Shown one piece after another: positions 25,051-37,233 of a stretch of 64,000 bases of DNA. Made by a program: the position numbers and the translations under genes. Origin of the DNA: Coleophoma eucalyptorum. Taxonomy: Eukaryota; Ascomycota; Leotiomycetes; Helotiales; Dermateaceae. The notes under the pieces were generated by a model, which worked only from the letters and a program-made list of their open reading frames with translations, did no database searches and had not been told where the DNA came from. The stretch's first letter is position 1; each line of letters opens with the position of its first letter. The stretch is taken from NCBI GenBank assembly GCA_026120035.1, contig JALRME010000009.1:744001-808000 (forward strand), given 5' to 3'.

Positions 25051-25814
25051 GTAATAATTGGAAGGTTCGCAGAAACTAGCAAGCTTGCAGGAAAACAACG
25101 AAGTAAAAGTCAATAAAGAGAAGGAGAGGAAAAAACGATAAGAGCAAGAGAGTAGAGTTAGAGAAGCAGGTCAAGTGGGACTTATCATGTAGGCGGTAGA
25201 TGACCGATAGAGCTACCTGCATCGTTTACCAGGAGGCATGGCTGCATACAGATATCTTATTTGATACAGGCCACATGTATGTGACCAGGGATGTTCGCCA
25301 ATCATGGGCATCATTTAGCACAAGGTTCTCGGGATTCCTTGACACCTCGAGAGAAGCATCGAACAAAAGTAAATCCAAGAGTTTCAGCCTCGCTCAAGTA
25401 GCTAAATGACAGGCCAGCATAGCACCGTTCGTTGAAGGGTCGTTGTTATCAGGTCGGTCCGTCCCGATTCGGTGGTGACTGGACGGACCGACCCGAAAAG
25501 CTAGAATGATCGCTTGCACTGACAACTTCAACTCTGTAGCCGCCCACCCTGCATGCAAGTGCCTCAGCTGTGTCAACTCCAAAGATCTAGCGCCTATTCC
25601 AGAAACTTGTCTGCATCACGAAACAACGTTCAGAGTGTGATGGCAATCCCAGTCGTTACACATAATCCCAACTGGCTATGCCAACATGTCGCGCCCTCAT
25701 GCATGGCACTTAATAAGACACGAATAATGTATTATGTATTTATATCTCGAAATTCATCTGCAGACAGTCTACTAGAAAGATCAGACTTAGTCACTCGTCT
25801 ACTCACATTTGAAT
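25051..25814. other. Intergenic between PKS 3' end and membrane-protein start
   Basis: No coding signal. Contains a perfect 13-bp inverted repeat at 25452-25493 (listed separately) about 400 bp upstream of the membrane-protein ATG. Confidence 0.6.
25452..25493. repeat. Perfect 13-bp inverted repeat with 16-bp spacer
   Basis: GGTCGGTCCGTCC at 25452-25464 is the exact reverse complement of GGACGGACCGACC at 25481-25493. Each arm contains an internal GGACGGACC/GGTCGGTCC repetition. It lies between two cluster genes and could be a dimeric regulator site or a transcript hairpin. Confidence 0.85.
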
Positions 25815-28800
25815 CTAGCCCAACTTAACAAATTCGCTTTGCAGTGCAATTTTCTCTGCCAAAGTTCTCAGACTCTTACTTTGCAAAACATCAAATATCG
25901 AGACATCAGCCTTCAACTGTCGTGAAACCCAGTTTCGAAGCTCAGCGGCTACGAGGGAGTCAACTCCGTAAGAGGCAAGCGACTCGTCGAAGTTGATGTC
26001 TGCTTCGGCGATCATAAAGTCCTGGGAGAGCTTGCCGGCAATTGCTTTGCAAATGAGACTTGCTGCATCTTGCAAGGTTTCCACTCTTGCGAGCTGCGCT
26101 GGGAGACCTGAATCTTGATTCTGTTTACTATCAGCAGCTTCTTCTGCAGAAACCATCTGGCGGAATATCGAGAACTTTGCATCGGTGGACCATGGTGTGC
26201 CTTCATTCTCTTGGCCCAGTCCAGAAACGATTTGGCTTGCCTTGAAATCTGGAATTGGATCAATTATCGCTGACTCAATCATGGAAAGTAGCTGTTTCTC
26301 CTTGATGAAGACGTGCCCAAGCTTGTTAAGTCGTGTAGCTAGCTCCTCGTTCTCGGCCACATATCCGACATCGCCTATCACTCCAAGGTCCAGTGTAACC
26401 CCAGGCATACGCTTCGATGCTCTATGGCGTGCAACTGCATCAAGGAACGTTGATCCTGCTGCATAATTGGCTTGTCCTGGGTTACCACCTATTCCAGCAG
26501 CAGAGGAGAGCATTATAAAAAAGTCTATGCCATCCAAGAAGTGCTTGTGGAGGTTCCAAGTTCCTTTGACCTTCGGATCTAGCGCCTCAACATATGAATC
26601 ATAAGACATCTGTTCAAAGATGGAGTCCTGAAAATACAAGTCAGTTCATGTTAGGAATGCCGTAACCGTACACGGGGGTTCAAACCTTGAGTGCCATTGC
26701 AGCCTGTATAACGCCGCGGATTGGAGGCATTGAGACAGCACATTTTCTCAAGATCTTGCTTAATTGATTTCCATCAGCAATATCACAGCTGAAAACTGCA
26801 ACGTTACAACCAGCTCTCACAAGCTCATCTGCAAAATCTCTTGCAGCGCGCCGCGTCAACCCACTACGGGAGAGAAGAATGAGATTTTTGACTCCTTGGG
26901 TGACCATCCATCTAGATATTGACCTGCCGATCCCGCCAAGTCCGCCAATGATCAGATAAGATGCATTATCTTCAAATCGCGCGGTCGAGCGGTGAGGGTA
27001 GACCTAATTAGATTTAGCCATTTATTCATGCCATCTTAAGAATTCATACCTTCACATTATCCTCTTTGCGTGGCTCAATGACTACCTTGCCTCTATGCTT
27101 TCCTGACTGCATCAAACGAAATGCTCGCTCAATTTCAGACATGGAGAAAGTCGTGATTGGCTTCACAGCATGGATAAGGCCAGACTTGAATAACTCCATA
27201 CAGTCACCCAGGATAGTTGATAGTATTGAAGGTTTGTACTTCATAACATATGTCAAATCGATCGATGAGAAGGTTACGTTCCGTGTGAATGGTGCCATTT
27301 CAAGGTGGCTATTCAACTCGATATCCCGTTTCCCGATCTCGACAAATCGTCCGAGCATAGCAATACAATTCCATGTTTCCTGCAGCATTTCGCCAGCAAG
27401 ACAGTTCAGTATCACATCCACTCCTTTCTGGTTTGTATCTTCCATGATCTGTCTTGCAAAAGCAGTGGTTCTGCTGGAGAAGATATGGTCTGGATCTATA
27501 TCATAGGTTTCGATTAGGAAGTCTCTCTTCTCTTTTGTGCCGACGGTGACAAATATTTCAGCCCCCAGGAGACGAGCCAGCATTATAGCTGCTTGGCCGA
27601 CACCACCAGCTGCAGCATGTATCAGAATCGTCTCTCCTTTTTGCAACTGTGCTGTGTTGTAAAGACAGTAATAAGCAGTGCAAAATACCATGGGCAGAGA
27701 TGCAGCAACGTCGAAAGGCATGTCTTCCGGAATCTTGCCAACTGTCTCCCATGGGACTCGAACCAAGTTTGAATAGTTTCCTTTCATCATGACGCAAACT
27801 CTATCTCCGACGCGATACTCGGGAGGGACTGCTTTTCCAGTCTGAGTAATCACTCCGCTGCACTCATAGCCCATGACGGTCTCATCCAGTTGCCCCATGC
27901 TCACCATAATATCTCGAAAGTTGAGCCCAAAGGCTCTAGGCTCAATTTCTACAATATCATCAATTATTGGTGTAGCCATCGTGCCATCGTCAACGAATCC
28001 AAGTGTATCCAATAGTCCTGGAGTCCCAATCTTCATCATGAGTGGCCGACCAGCTTGATAGAACGGCTCTAGCTGCGGAGTTAAACTGTCTTCCTGGTAC
28101 GAGAAGATTTTGTTCGTGTTTACATCTTCCAATAATCTGGGTATCAGTATTTTCCCGCCTCTTTGAGCATATTCCCAGTCGATCATCGTCTTCAGGGCTG
28201 TTGAGTCGATCGCAGCTTTGAGGATGTTTATGATGGCCGAAGACGTTACTGAAGTAAAAGAATCTTGCAGTGGATCAATATCAAGAGTCAAATATCTTGT
28301 ACCGGAATTTTCAGCTCTTAGGACGCGGAAAAGACCAGTTGCCAGACTGCTTTCAGGCGCTTCACACTCTATAACTCCCCCATGTGTGATCCATAGCACG
28401 GATTTGGCAGAGATTAGAGTATTCTTTAGACTTAGAAACTCTTCTGCAGTCAAATTGGCCAACAGTGGCTTTACAAGCTCCGCCATCACGACAATCATTT
28501 TGCCCGTATGATTTCGACCATCAAGAGAGGCGATTTCTGGCTGATTGCCGACAATAGATGCCAAACTAGACTCAAAAGTTTGCCTCCACGACTCTGGTGG
28601 ATATCTGTCGCCATAAATAAGTGATATTGACGGTTTCTTGGAAAATTCATCAGAGTTAGGTTGGGATTCATGCCTGACAGCAGAGATAAAGCTTGGAACG
28701 ATGGCATCGATAGTGAGCCCATCTTCCATGAGAAATGCCGATAACAGCTCGTCATCTTTGCTTGGGCATCCATAGTCCTGGATCATGATCAACCTCCCAT

Positions 28801-31800
28801 TTAACTTAAGCAGCTTTCGGATGTTTGGTAAGGAGAGCTTGAGAGTTTCTGTAGGCTCCGATGTTCTGGCTACAAGTACTAGGTCATATGAGTCCGGTTC
28901 CAGACCCTGTTCATGAGGGTCACGTAACGTATCAAAATGCATCGTACGAATAGAATTCTTTTGGTCCTTAAGCATTTCCGTGGCCGAAGGTTCAGCATCC
29001 ACTTGATTATATGCAATATCAAAGTGAGGTAAGGATCCGGTCTTGGCAGCAGCTTTTTCTAAAGTATCTAGTATTGCGGCCGACATCAAAAAGCCAGTAG
29101 CATCAAGTCCAAGGTATCTTGCTCCTGGATACTTGTGTGTATGCCGTCGAAGGTACTCCTCGAGTTGAGAACCATTGTCGAGGTTCGTGTAGGTTTCAAG
29201 CCCATTCAGCTCCGCGTCGAGCTCCCAGTGCATCTGGAAACAGAGCTTTGTTTGCTCAGAAGTATCATTCTCTGTTGCCGTATTCCCAATTGTCTCACAG
29301 CGGAACCCTGCAATTTCCATGACTGGAGAAGAGATGCCATCGCTATTATGCGCAACAGAAATCGAGGAAACGACGCTCTTAGTCGATATTTTGTCGATGA
29401 CAGAGGTCGCTTGTAACCGACTTCCAGGTTTACTACAAATATCAGTGGATATGGAGATTGACTTAAAGGATTTGGGAAGACGAGTCGACTTTTTCGTTTT
29501 ATTTGACTCAGTTAACAGTACCGGATAGATCGCTTGCAGGACTGTGTCAAATGTGGTCGGGTGAATGATATGTTCGTGTTCGAATCCGTAAGGCATCAGC
29601 GAAGCTGTATCCGGAATCAAAATAGTCGCAAGAGATTGGGTAGGTGCAACTTTAATATTCTCTAAATTCTGGAATGCTTTCCCATGACAAATTCCGTCGG
29701 ATTTGAGCATTTCATACACTTTGGAAGAGTCGTATGACTTAAAAGCCGTAGTGTCAGCCGCATGGTGGACACTAGAGGACGCATCTCCAATTTTTAGCCC
29801 GTTGCTCCAGTTCGAATCCTCTGTCCTGGATCTGAATTCTGATGAGATGAAGCCTGTACAGTGCTCGGTCCACTTGTCATCCTGATCTGGGGCGACCGAG
29901 TGAACATGAAATTGGTACCAGCCTTGGGAAGAAGGGAGTTTATCTGCTGCTGGCCTGAGAGACAATTGTAGCTCAATGCCTTCTGTGGTGTCTGGAATCA
30001 GAGCCGCACTCAAAACCTCAATATCACGCAGCCTGTATTTAGCAATGTCTTGGTTGTCTTTTGCAAATGCTTGTCGAAATCCCTCAATCGCCATGCAGAT
30101 GTACCCGGCCGCTGGGTAGATGAATGAACCTTGAATAAGATGATCTCGAACCCAAGGTATGTCTGCTGTGCGAATAATATGACGCCATGTAGGTGATAGT
30201 GGATTCGAATTTGTAGCCGGCACTCCAAGAAGATCATGTGGAGCACCTTTCCTTAGACGATGTCGTCTGTTTAAATGAGACTCATGCCAGTGTCTGATTT
30301 TATGAGACCATGGATAAGAGGGCAAATCCGCAAGAACTTTCAAATCGGGCTCCCTGCCCGGGAAGTTCAATCTTCGTACATCGACCCGATATCCGATACC
30401 TAAAATAGTGCATGCCATCTCTTGCATAGTCTTTTCTGCATCTTCCTTTCGGGTCAGGCATGACGCGTACGGAATTGTTAGATCTTTCAACTCTGGCAAT
30501 CTGAAAATTTGTCGGATTGGTCCAGCCAAACCACTATGCGGACCAATTTCGAGGATAGCATCTATTGCTGGTTCAGATGCTCCTACGGATGAGTGTGATT
30601 GTCCCAGAACCATATTGCGAAGAGAATCTGTGAAAAGAACAGGTCTTATCATATTTTGTATCCAATACTCGGGTCCAAATACATCTGAACTAGCGACAAA
30701 GTCCCCAGTAACTGAAGAGGAGTAGGTTACCTTGCCAGACCATTCTTCGGTCTTCAAATGATGTTTATGTAGAAGCTTTCGATAGTCATTTGCAATAACT
30801 TCCATATGATGGGAATGATATCCTGCATCTACGGGTAGTCTACGGACAAAGACACTATCTGCTTCAAGAAGCTTCTGCATCTCATCAATGCCGCCAATGT
30901 CTCCGGAGACAGTGACACTATTAGGACTGTTGATGCACCCGACCACAATCTTACCAGATGTGACACACTTGATATAGGCTTCTGCATCTTCTCTTGAGAG
31001 CCCGACAGCAATCATAGAGCCTTTGAGACCGGGTGAGTTGATCTGTATATTAGTGGTAACTAGGCCCCTAAAATATGAGACAGTGATAGCCGACTCCAGA
31101 TTCAGAGCTCCAGCAGCATATGCTGCTGCAACTTCGCCGCTCGAGTGGCTAGTAACCGATGTAGGTGTTATGTCCCATGACCGCAACAGATTGACCAGCG
31201 AAACTTGTAGTGCTGTACATAACGGCTGGCTGTACACAGCTTCGTTCACAAATGAAGACTTAGCATCTTTGTGCAATTCATCTGTGCCCAGATTAGCTGT
31301 TAATTTCACGAAAGAAAATCAATTTTTACCCATAATGGACCAGCTTGCTCCTATATTCTTCATATGCACGTCTGCAGCTACCAGGGTCTCCCTGAAGACT
31401 GGGTATGCTTTTATCAATTCCCGACCCATAGCATACCATTGAGATCCTTGACCTGTAAACACAAAGCCAAGTCTGACATTCTCCTTGCGCCGTGTTGCCT
31501 TGAGATTACTCTCTTCTAGTGAACTAACGAGTTCATTCACTGATGCTGCTGTTGTCGATATTGACCATGGAAATACTGTACGTCTTTCAGCAAGTGTATA
31601 TGCAAGATTATCCAAGACTTCATTCTCTCCCAGATATTTTTGTTCTTTAAGGTAAAGTGCTAGGCTCGTAACCAGGCCACAGGTAGCATCTTGGTCTTTG
31701 GCACTGAAAGTGAACAATCTACGTCGAGTAGGTATAAGGCTCTGGCTCTCAGTCATTTGAGAGCTTGTAGAGGTACTTTTAATCGACATATTCGGTGCAA

Positions 31801-34542
31801 GAGATAAAAATTGCTCCAAAGATTCCATGATAACGTGTCCATTTGTCCCACCATACCCAAATGAATTCACAGAAACTCTGCGAGGACTCCCCTTGGGCCA
31901 TTGTTCTAATGTCTGGGGTAGCTGTTAAATCGTTAGTTATTGTATCGACCTTTGTAGACATGTAATTTGCACTCAAGGCATTTGTGACTTATGATGAGTA
32001 TTATCACGAGATTGGATAAAGCTCAGTGGTTCCTAGTACAGCTTTGGCTTTTTTTATACTCAACAAACGTACCTTAAGTTTCCATTGTGAGAACGGTATC
32101 TTGGAATTTGCTTTCTCAAAATTGATGGAAGGGGGTATCGATCCTTTCTCAAGTACTAATGCAGCCTTTATAATCCCTGCAAGGCCGCTGCCAGCTTCCA
32201 AATGACCAATGTTTGTTTTCACAGATCCAATATAGACAGGTTTGTCAACAGATCTACCTTTTCCGAAGACAGATGCAATTGCACCTGCTTCTAGAGGGTC
32301 TCCAGCCTGTGTTCCCGTACCGTGAGCTTCGACATATGGAGTTTCGGCGGGGTCAAGTCCGGCGGCAGTATAGCAAGATTTGATGAGATCTTCCTGGGCA
32401 GACTGACTTGGTAGTGTGATACCATTTGTCTTGCCATCTTGGTTGAGGCTCGTCTGAACCAACACAGCCCGAATATTGTCGCCATCTTTCAAGGCATCCT
32501 CTAATGGTTTTATGATTATACTTGCAACACCTTCGCCACGGCCATATCCAGAAGCACGATGATCAAAGGCATAAGATCGTCCATCTGGGGACACAAAGCT
32601 GAGATGGTTAGGCAAGACAAGAAAGAGAACAAGGATATACGTACCCAAAGCTGCTCATCGCTGTGATCATATCAGGATTTAGCATGAGATTGTTCCCGCC
32701 AATTATCGACATTTTTGACTCTCCTGATTTCAAGCTTTGGCAGGCTAAATGTAGCGCTACAATACTTGTGGAACAGCCAGTATCTACAGTCATGCTGGGG
32801 CCTTTAAGGTCAAAGAAGTATGATATTCGATTAGAGAACATTGCGGCACCATTCCCCGTGTTGAAATATCGTGGAAGAGTCTCAATATCACGAAACAAAC
32901 TTTCATGGTAATCTCGGGCAAAAATTCCAGAATAGACAGAGGTATCTGAATTCACAATTGAATCAAGCCTCAGCCCAGCTATTTATCGTCAGTGACTTAT
33001 AATAGTAATGTGTAGGAATGCACTCATACCATTTTCGAGAGCTTCATATGTACACTCCAACTGGAGACGAAGTTGAGGATCCATTGCCTATGTATGAATT
33101 AGTATCTGATTTCTTCGGATGGCATTGAAGCAGACATACCTTAGCTTCTTCGAGAGTGATATTAAAGAAAGGCGCATCAAACAGCGAGATATCTTCTTTC
33201 AGAAAGTGTGCACCTCGTACGTTTGTCTGATCAATAAAGTCAACTTAATTTCCCAAGTGCCAAAAAAACATACTTACACTTCCTTCTCGTGCTCCATTAG
33301 GATGGAAAAATGATTTCTGGTTGAATCTAGAAGCAGGAATTTCCGACCAGGCATCAGAGCCAGCTGATACCATCTCCCAAAGCTTTTCCGGACTTGTAGC
33401 ATCCCCCGCAAACCTACATCCCATCCCAATGATTGCAATCGGCATATTACTGTCTTTGGAAGCTGTCTTGGCTGTGGAGTAATTCTGAGCTTTATTCACC
33501 AACCCCGGTTGGGCATGTTTGAGTGGTTCGGCCGCCACCTTGTCTGACACAGGGTCAGATGGCACGGGTGTGTAATGTGGTGATCTGAGTAACTTCTCGA
33601 ACCAGTACAAGCCTTGTAGATTTAAGAGGCTGATAGATGAGAGCTGAATAATGGCTAGCCATGCAGGAAGTGGGGGTATACTATACAAATTGGTAGATTC
33701 TAGATGAGCTAGTTTAGTTGACTGAAGTAGATAGGTTACTGGTATTTTTGGGTCTTGCTCCTGAATTGCATTAAAAATATCTCTGGACATCAAGATCTGA
33801 AAGTAGATTCCAGGGATGAGACGTCCAAAAAGATAGGTTGCGAGAAGAACATATCGGTTGTAGGTCCGTAGTGTTGATTGCCGAAAGCCGTTCTTGTCGA
33901 GAAACTTCTGAATGTTCAAAAAGATATTGGGGAACTCCATTAGTAAGAATGCAGGACAGTAGTATAAAGCAAATGGACGCTATAAGGATCAGCAATAATT
34001 CAAGTATTTAGAAGTCATAGTAGACATACAAACCCAAGAGCACATAAGATCAAGCAGGCTGTTCCATGGAAGACAAAGATCCAGCCCTCGATATGCCTGT
34101 GAACTATTTCTTGACCAAGGTGCCATAAGAAGTATCCAGTAGCAATTCCCAATGCGGAACCAGTCATACTTTGATAACCCCAGATCCTCTCTTGCCAAGT
34201 CATATCCCTTTCTGGGCTATTCGACCAGAGAAATGAAATTGCTAATGAACTGTTTACCACTGATTGCACCAAGGAGACGGCGCAGACATCCCAGTCGAGC
34301 TTCAGTACCCCCGATAGTTTTGGATATCTCCATGGTGACAGTCTGGCAGAGAGAAACGGGAGGATATATCGATAGAGCATCTGGTAGAATGCTGTCATGA
34401 GAAGAACTTGGTGTATGTGAAGAGGGAGGGCAGGTAAAGACAGGAGGTCGGCAAGCGGTTGCGTCAGGTCTCGGATGATGCTGCTCCATCCTTGAGACTT
34501 TGCATATAAGAAACCAGCGTCAGAGAAATTGGAAGCCGCCAT
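25815..34542 (-). CDS. TLC-domain / highly reducing polyketide synthase fusion
   Basis: Ten exons (34030-34542, 33278-33979, 33140-33226, 33030-33087, 32645-32978, 32073-32598, 31330-31921, 27050-31296, 26686-27003, 25815-26627) keep phase for 2,729 residues. Residues 1-300 are a multi-span TLC-type membrane domain ([71 protein letters not shown]). After a Pro/Ala linker the same exon runs into KS at about residue 350 ([11 protein letters not shown]). Then: KS Cys in VDTGCSTS (about 522), EAHGTGT and KTNIGH; AT ([16 protein letters not shown], about 990); DH ([16 protein letters not shown]); a short methyltransferase-like region lacking a glycine motif; ER ([10 protein letters not shown]); KR ([17 protein letters not shown]); and ACP (YGVDSL). 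There is no release domain. The product should be a reduced chain; the enzyme is probably membrane-bound. Intron 7 would be only 33 nt. Confidence 0.88.
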
Positions 34543-34597
34543 GCTTTCATTGAGGATAGTTGTGAATACTTGGATGAATGATTTTTGAATCTTTCCG

Positions 34598-35121
34598 TCA
34601 TGAGGAAAGGTTGTAAAAATGGCGTGCCTGGAGTGTGAATGTATAGAGCATAGCACGTTGAATAGTGAACCTTGCATTCAACTGATGTTGATCATATCTT
34701 CAGCCGTCAGCTAGCTGCGTCGTGACCCAAGTCAGCTAAAGTCTTACCACGTCCGGAGCTGAGAGATCCCTTGTATCCCAGACCCACAAGCCAATATTGC
34801 AACATTGGAAAGGAGCATCAGAATGCAACCAGCCTTTGTCTGCACCCACGTAGAAGTAGTCTACAGGCCACTCCAGTGTAGTGAATTCCAGATCGAGCAG
34901 AAAGGCAGACATTTTCGGCAGTCCCGGCCACGACGAAGAAAGCTCCAGCAGTAAATAGAAAGAAGCATTGCGATCTGTGGAGGAATCAAGGTACGAGATA
35001 GTGTTGCGGCGCGTGATGACCATGTTGGGCAATCGCACTTACCGGTAATGCACTTAGTAATCCAAATCTCATTCTCACCTGCATGACCGACACTCGATAA
35101 AAATATGGGGGAGGCTGTCAT
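34598..35121 (-). CDS. Candidate small three-exon gene upstream of the PKS
   Basis: Exons 35043-35121, 34748-34974 and 34598-34681 join with canonical gtaag donors and cag acceptors in consistent phase to 129 residues, beginning MTASPIFLSSVGHAGENE. The middle contains FLLDLEFTTLEWPVDYFYVG and NIGLWVWDTRDLSAP; I recognise no family and see no signal peptide or clear membrane helix. The stop is only 55 bp before the PKS ATG, too close for an ordinary separate fungal gene. Exon 2 could alternatively splice to an acceptor ending at 34637, which would fuse it in frame to the PKS N-terminus. Real gene, PKS 5' extension, or chance remain open. Confidence 0.4.
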
Positions 35122-35420
35122 TGGTCCTGCCGCCTCCTCCCAAGAACTAAGAAGCTATGTTTATCCGCAAGATTCCAGTGCATCCTTGTGTAAGCATCTG
35201 TGGTCAAGCTGACGGCAGCATCGCACCTTAAGTCGGTGGGGTGTTCCGGGTACAGTAAGGGGGTTTGCAGATGTCCATCACGAAATATGGATGCTGCAAC
35301 TACACCTCTACCTCCGTTCTCTCCCAAGTCTTCCGCTGCAATCGCATCTTTCGAGTGAAAGGTTTACTCCAGCATCTCTTCTTATCTTTTTTATTTCATT
35401 GCATACCTTCACACCCCAAC
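35122..35420. promoter_or_regulatory. Divergent promoter between PKS side and MFS exporter
   Basis: About 300 bp between the candidate small gene (-) and the exporter (+); if the small gene is not real the shared promoter extends to 34543. The outward orientation fits co-regulation of PKS and exporter. Confidence 0.5.
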
Positions 35421-37233
35421 ATGGCCGACCAAAATGACCCGTTGCAAAAGGCATCTGGTCACGCGACCAAGAAGTCTCGAGCCTTCAAGTTTGCTTTTGT
35501 GTCGTTATGTGCTTGTAATTTCATCTCCATCCTCGATACTGTCATTATCGCTTCTGCTTTGCCAGCTATAGCACATGCTCTCAATGCAACAAGTAATCAG
35601 GCATATTGGTGTGGTACAGGGTTTCTCTTTGCTGAGGCTGCTCTGCAACCTGTATACGGTGCTTTGTCGGAGATCTTTGGAAGGAAGATCTGTCTTATTA
35701 TTGCTTTGAGTACCTTCACAGTGGGGAGCTTACTATGTGCTGTAGCTCAGAGCATCTCCTGGCTCATCGCTGCACGTGTAGTGAGTGCATCTTTTCACCT
35801 ATTTCATTAAAGCCGTACTCACGTGCTATTAGGTCCAAGGCCTTGGTGCTGGTGGAATAAGTGTCTTGGTCACCATGATTGTAGCCGACATGGTGGCTCT
35901 ACGTGAGAGAAGCAAGTATATTGGTATTATGGCTTTAGGAAGTGCTGTCGCCTTGGTTTCTGGTTACGTACTCGGTGCAGCGATTGCTGGAAGGTCGACT
36001 TGGCGACTGTAAGTCAGAGAATTGTTCGCTTTGTACAGGGCTAACCGAGGGCAAGCATCTTCTATATCAATCTTCCAATCTGTATTCCGTCGCTACTATG
36101 CATCATGAAGTTCCTCAATCTTAGGACGACTACTCTGTCTGTGAAAGAAAATCTCAGACGAGCAGACTGGTTAGGAATGTTTATCCTCACTGCTTCGATG
36201 ATCTCACTCCTTTTCGGCGTCACCAGCGGCGGTGTTCTATATCCATGGGGATCAGCAAACGTACTAGCGCCACTTATCATTGGAGCAATTGGAACTGTTC
36301 TATTTTTTGTGTTTGAGGGTACCATTGCAAAACACCCCATGATGCCCCTTAGACTCTTCGGCAATCGAACGTCAGTGTCTGCATACTTTACGTCTTTTGT
36401 CCTCGGTCTCACACTCTGGGCTATGGAATATTACCTGATATTATATGTAAGTGAATGTGCAACAAAGATAATGCATCATCACTAACATGCTGGTCCAGTT
36501 TCTGGTAACCCGACAAAAGTCCCTCCTTGGCGCCGCAGTTGATATCCTACCAGGAACAGCTACAGTACCAGTCTCAGCAGCGGTCGCAGGATTTGTGATA
36601 GCATCAACCCAACGCTTTCGAAATATCAACAGCATTGCACTAATTTTACTCACGACCGGACTAGGGCTAACGTCGCTTATACGCCCAAATTCCAACAAAG
36701 GCGTTCAGTTTGGATTCCAGGTCCTTTACGGCATCGGCGGTGGCATTCTCTTCCCAGGAAAACAGATCGCGGTCCAAGCATCGCAAGCTGACGAAGACGT
36801 GCCCATGGGAACTGCTCTGACAACATTTACCATCAGTCTCGGCGAAGCTTTCGGAGTGGCCATTGGCGGGTCCATCTTCCAGAATGTCTGGAACAGTAGG
36901 GTCGCCAGTAGCCACCGTGAAGGCTCTATTCCTACAACCTATATCCTTTCCCATCAAGAGGCCGAGCAAGCAGGGAGCCTGATTAAGGATTTTCCCGAGG
37001 ATGTTCAGGTTGTCTATAGGAGGATCATGTCCGAATGTATTAATGCGATCTTCATCGCGCTGGCGGCATTTGCTGCTCTGGCTGCGCTGGGCAGTTTTGT
37101 GTCCAAAAATATCAGCCTTGATCGTGATTCGACAAGCGCACAGGAATTTGTTGAGGTTCAGAAGGTGGAGGCATTGGAGTTGGGTGTCACTACAGTGGGG
37201 TCAGGCGTAGTGCCGAAAGGAGTCGAGAAGTGA
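35421..37233 (+). CDS. MFS drug/H+ antiporter-type exporter
   Basis: Four exons (35421-35780, 35833-36008, 36056-36446, 36499-37233) encode about 553 residues. The first transmembrane helix holds the DHA-type LDTVIIASALPAI motif; GALSEIFGRK is the loop 2-3 signature and RVVQGLGAGGI lies in helix 4. GSAVALVSGYVLGAAIAG matches the antiporter helix-5 motif. Around 14 hydrophobic helices are visible, as in the DHA2/14-span group that exports fungal toxins and drugs. Divergent placement next to the PKS suggests it exports the pathway product; substrate is inference. The charged C-terminal tail (EVQKVEALE) is cytosolic. Confidence 0.93.

Noticed and set aside
33245..33445. Treating the Met at 33445 as the start of an ordinary PKS with a separate TLC gene upstream
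   Set aside because: The TLC frame has no stop before KS and the exon 33278-33979 is continuous; a split would need an unseen intron. Kept as the main alternative to test.
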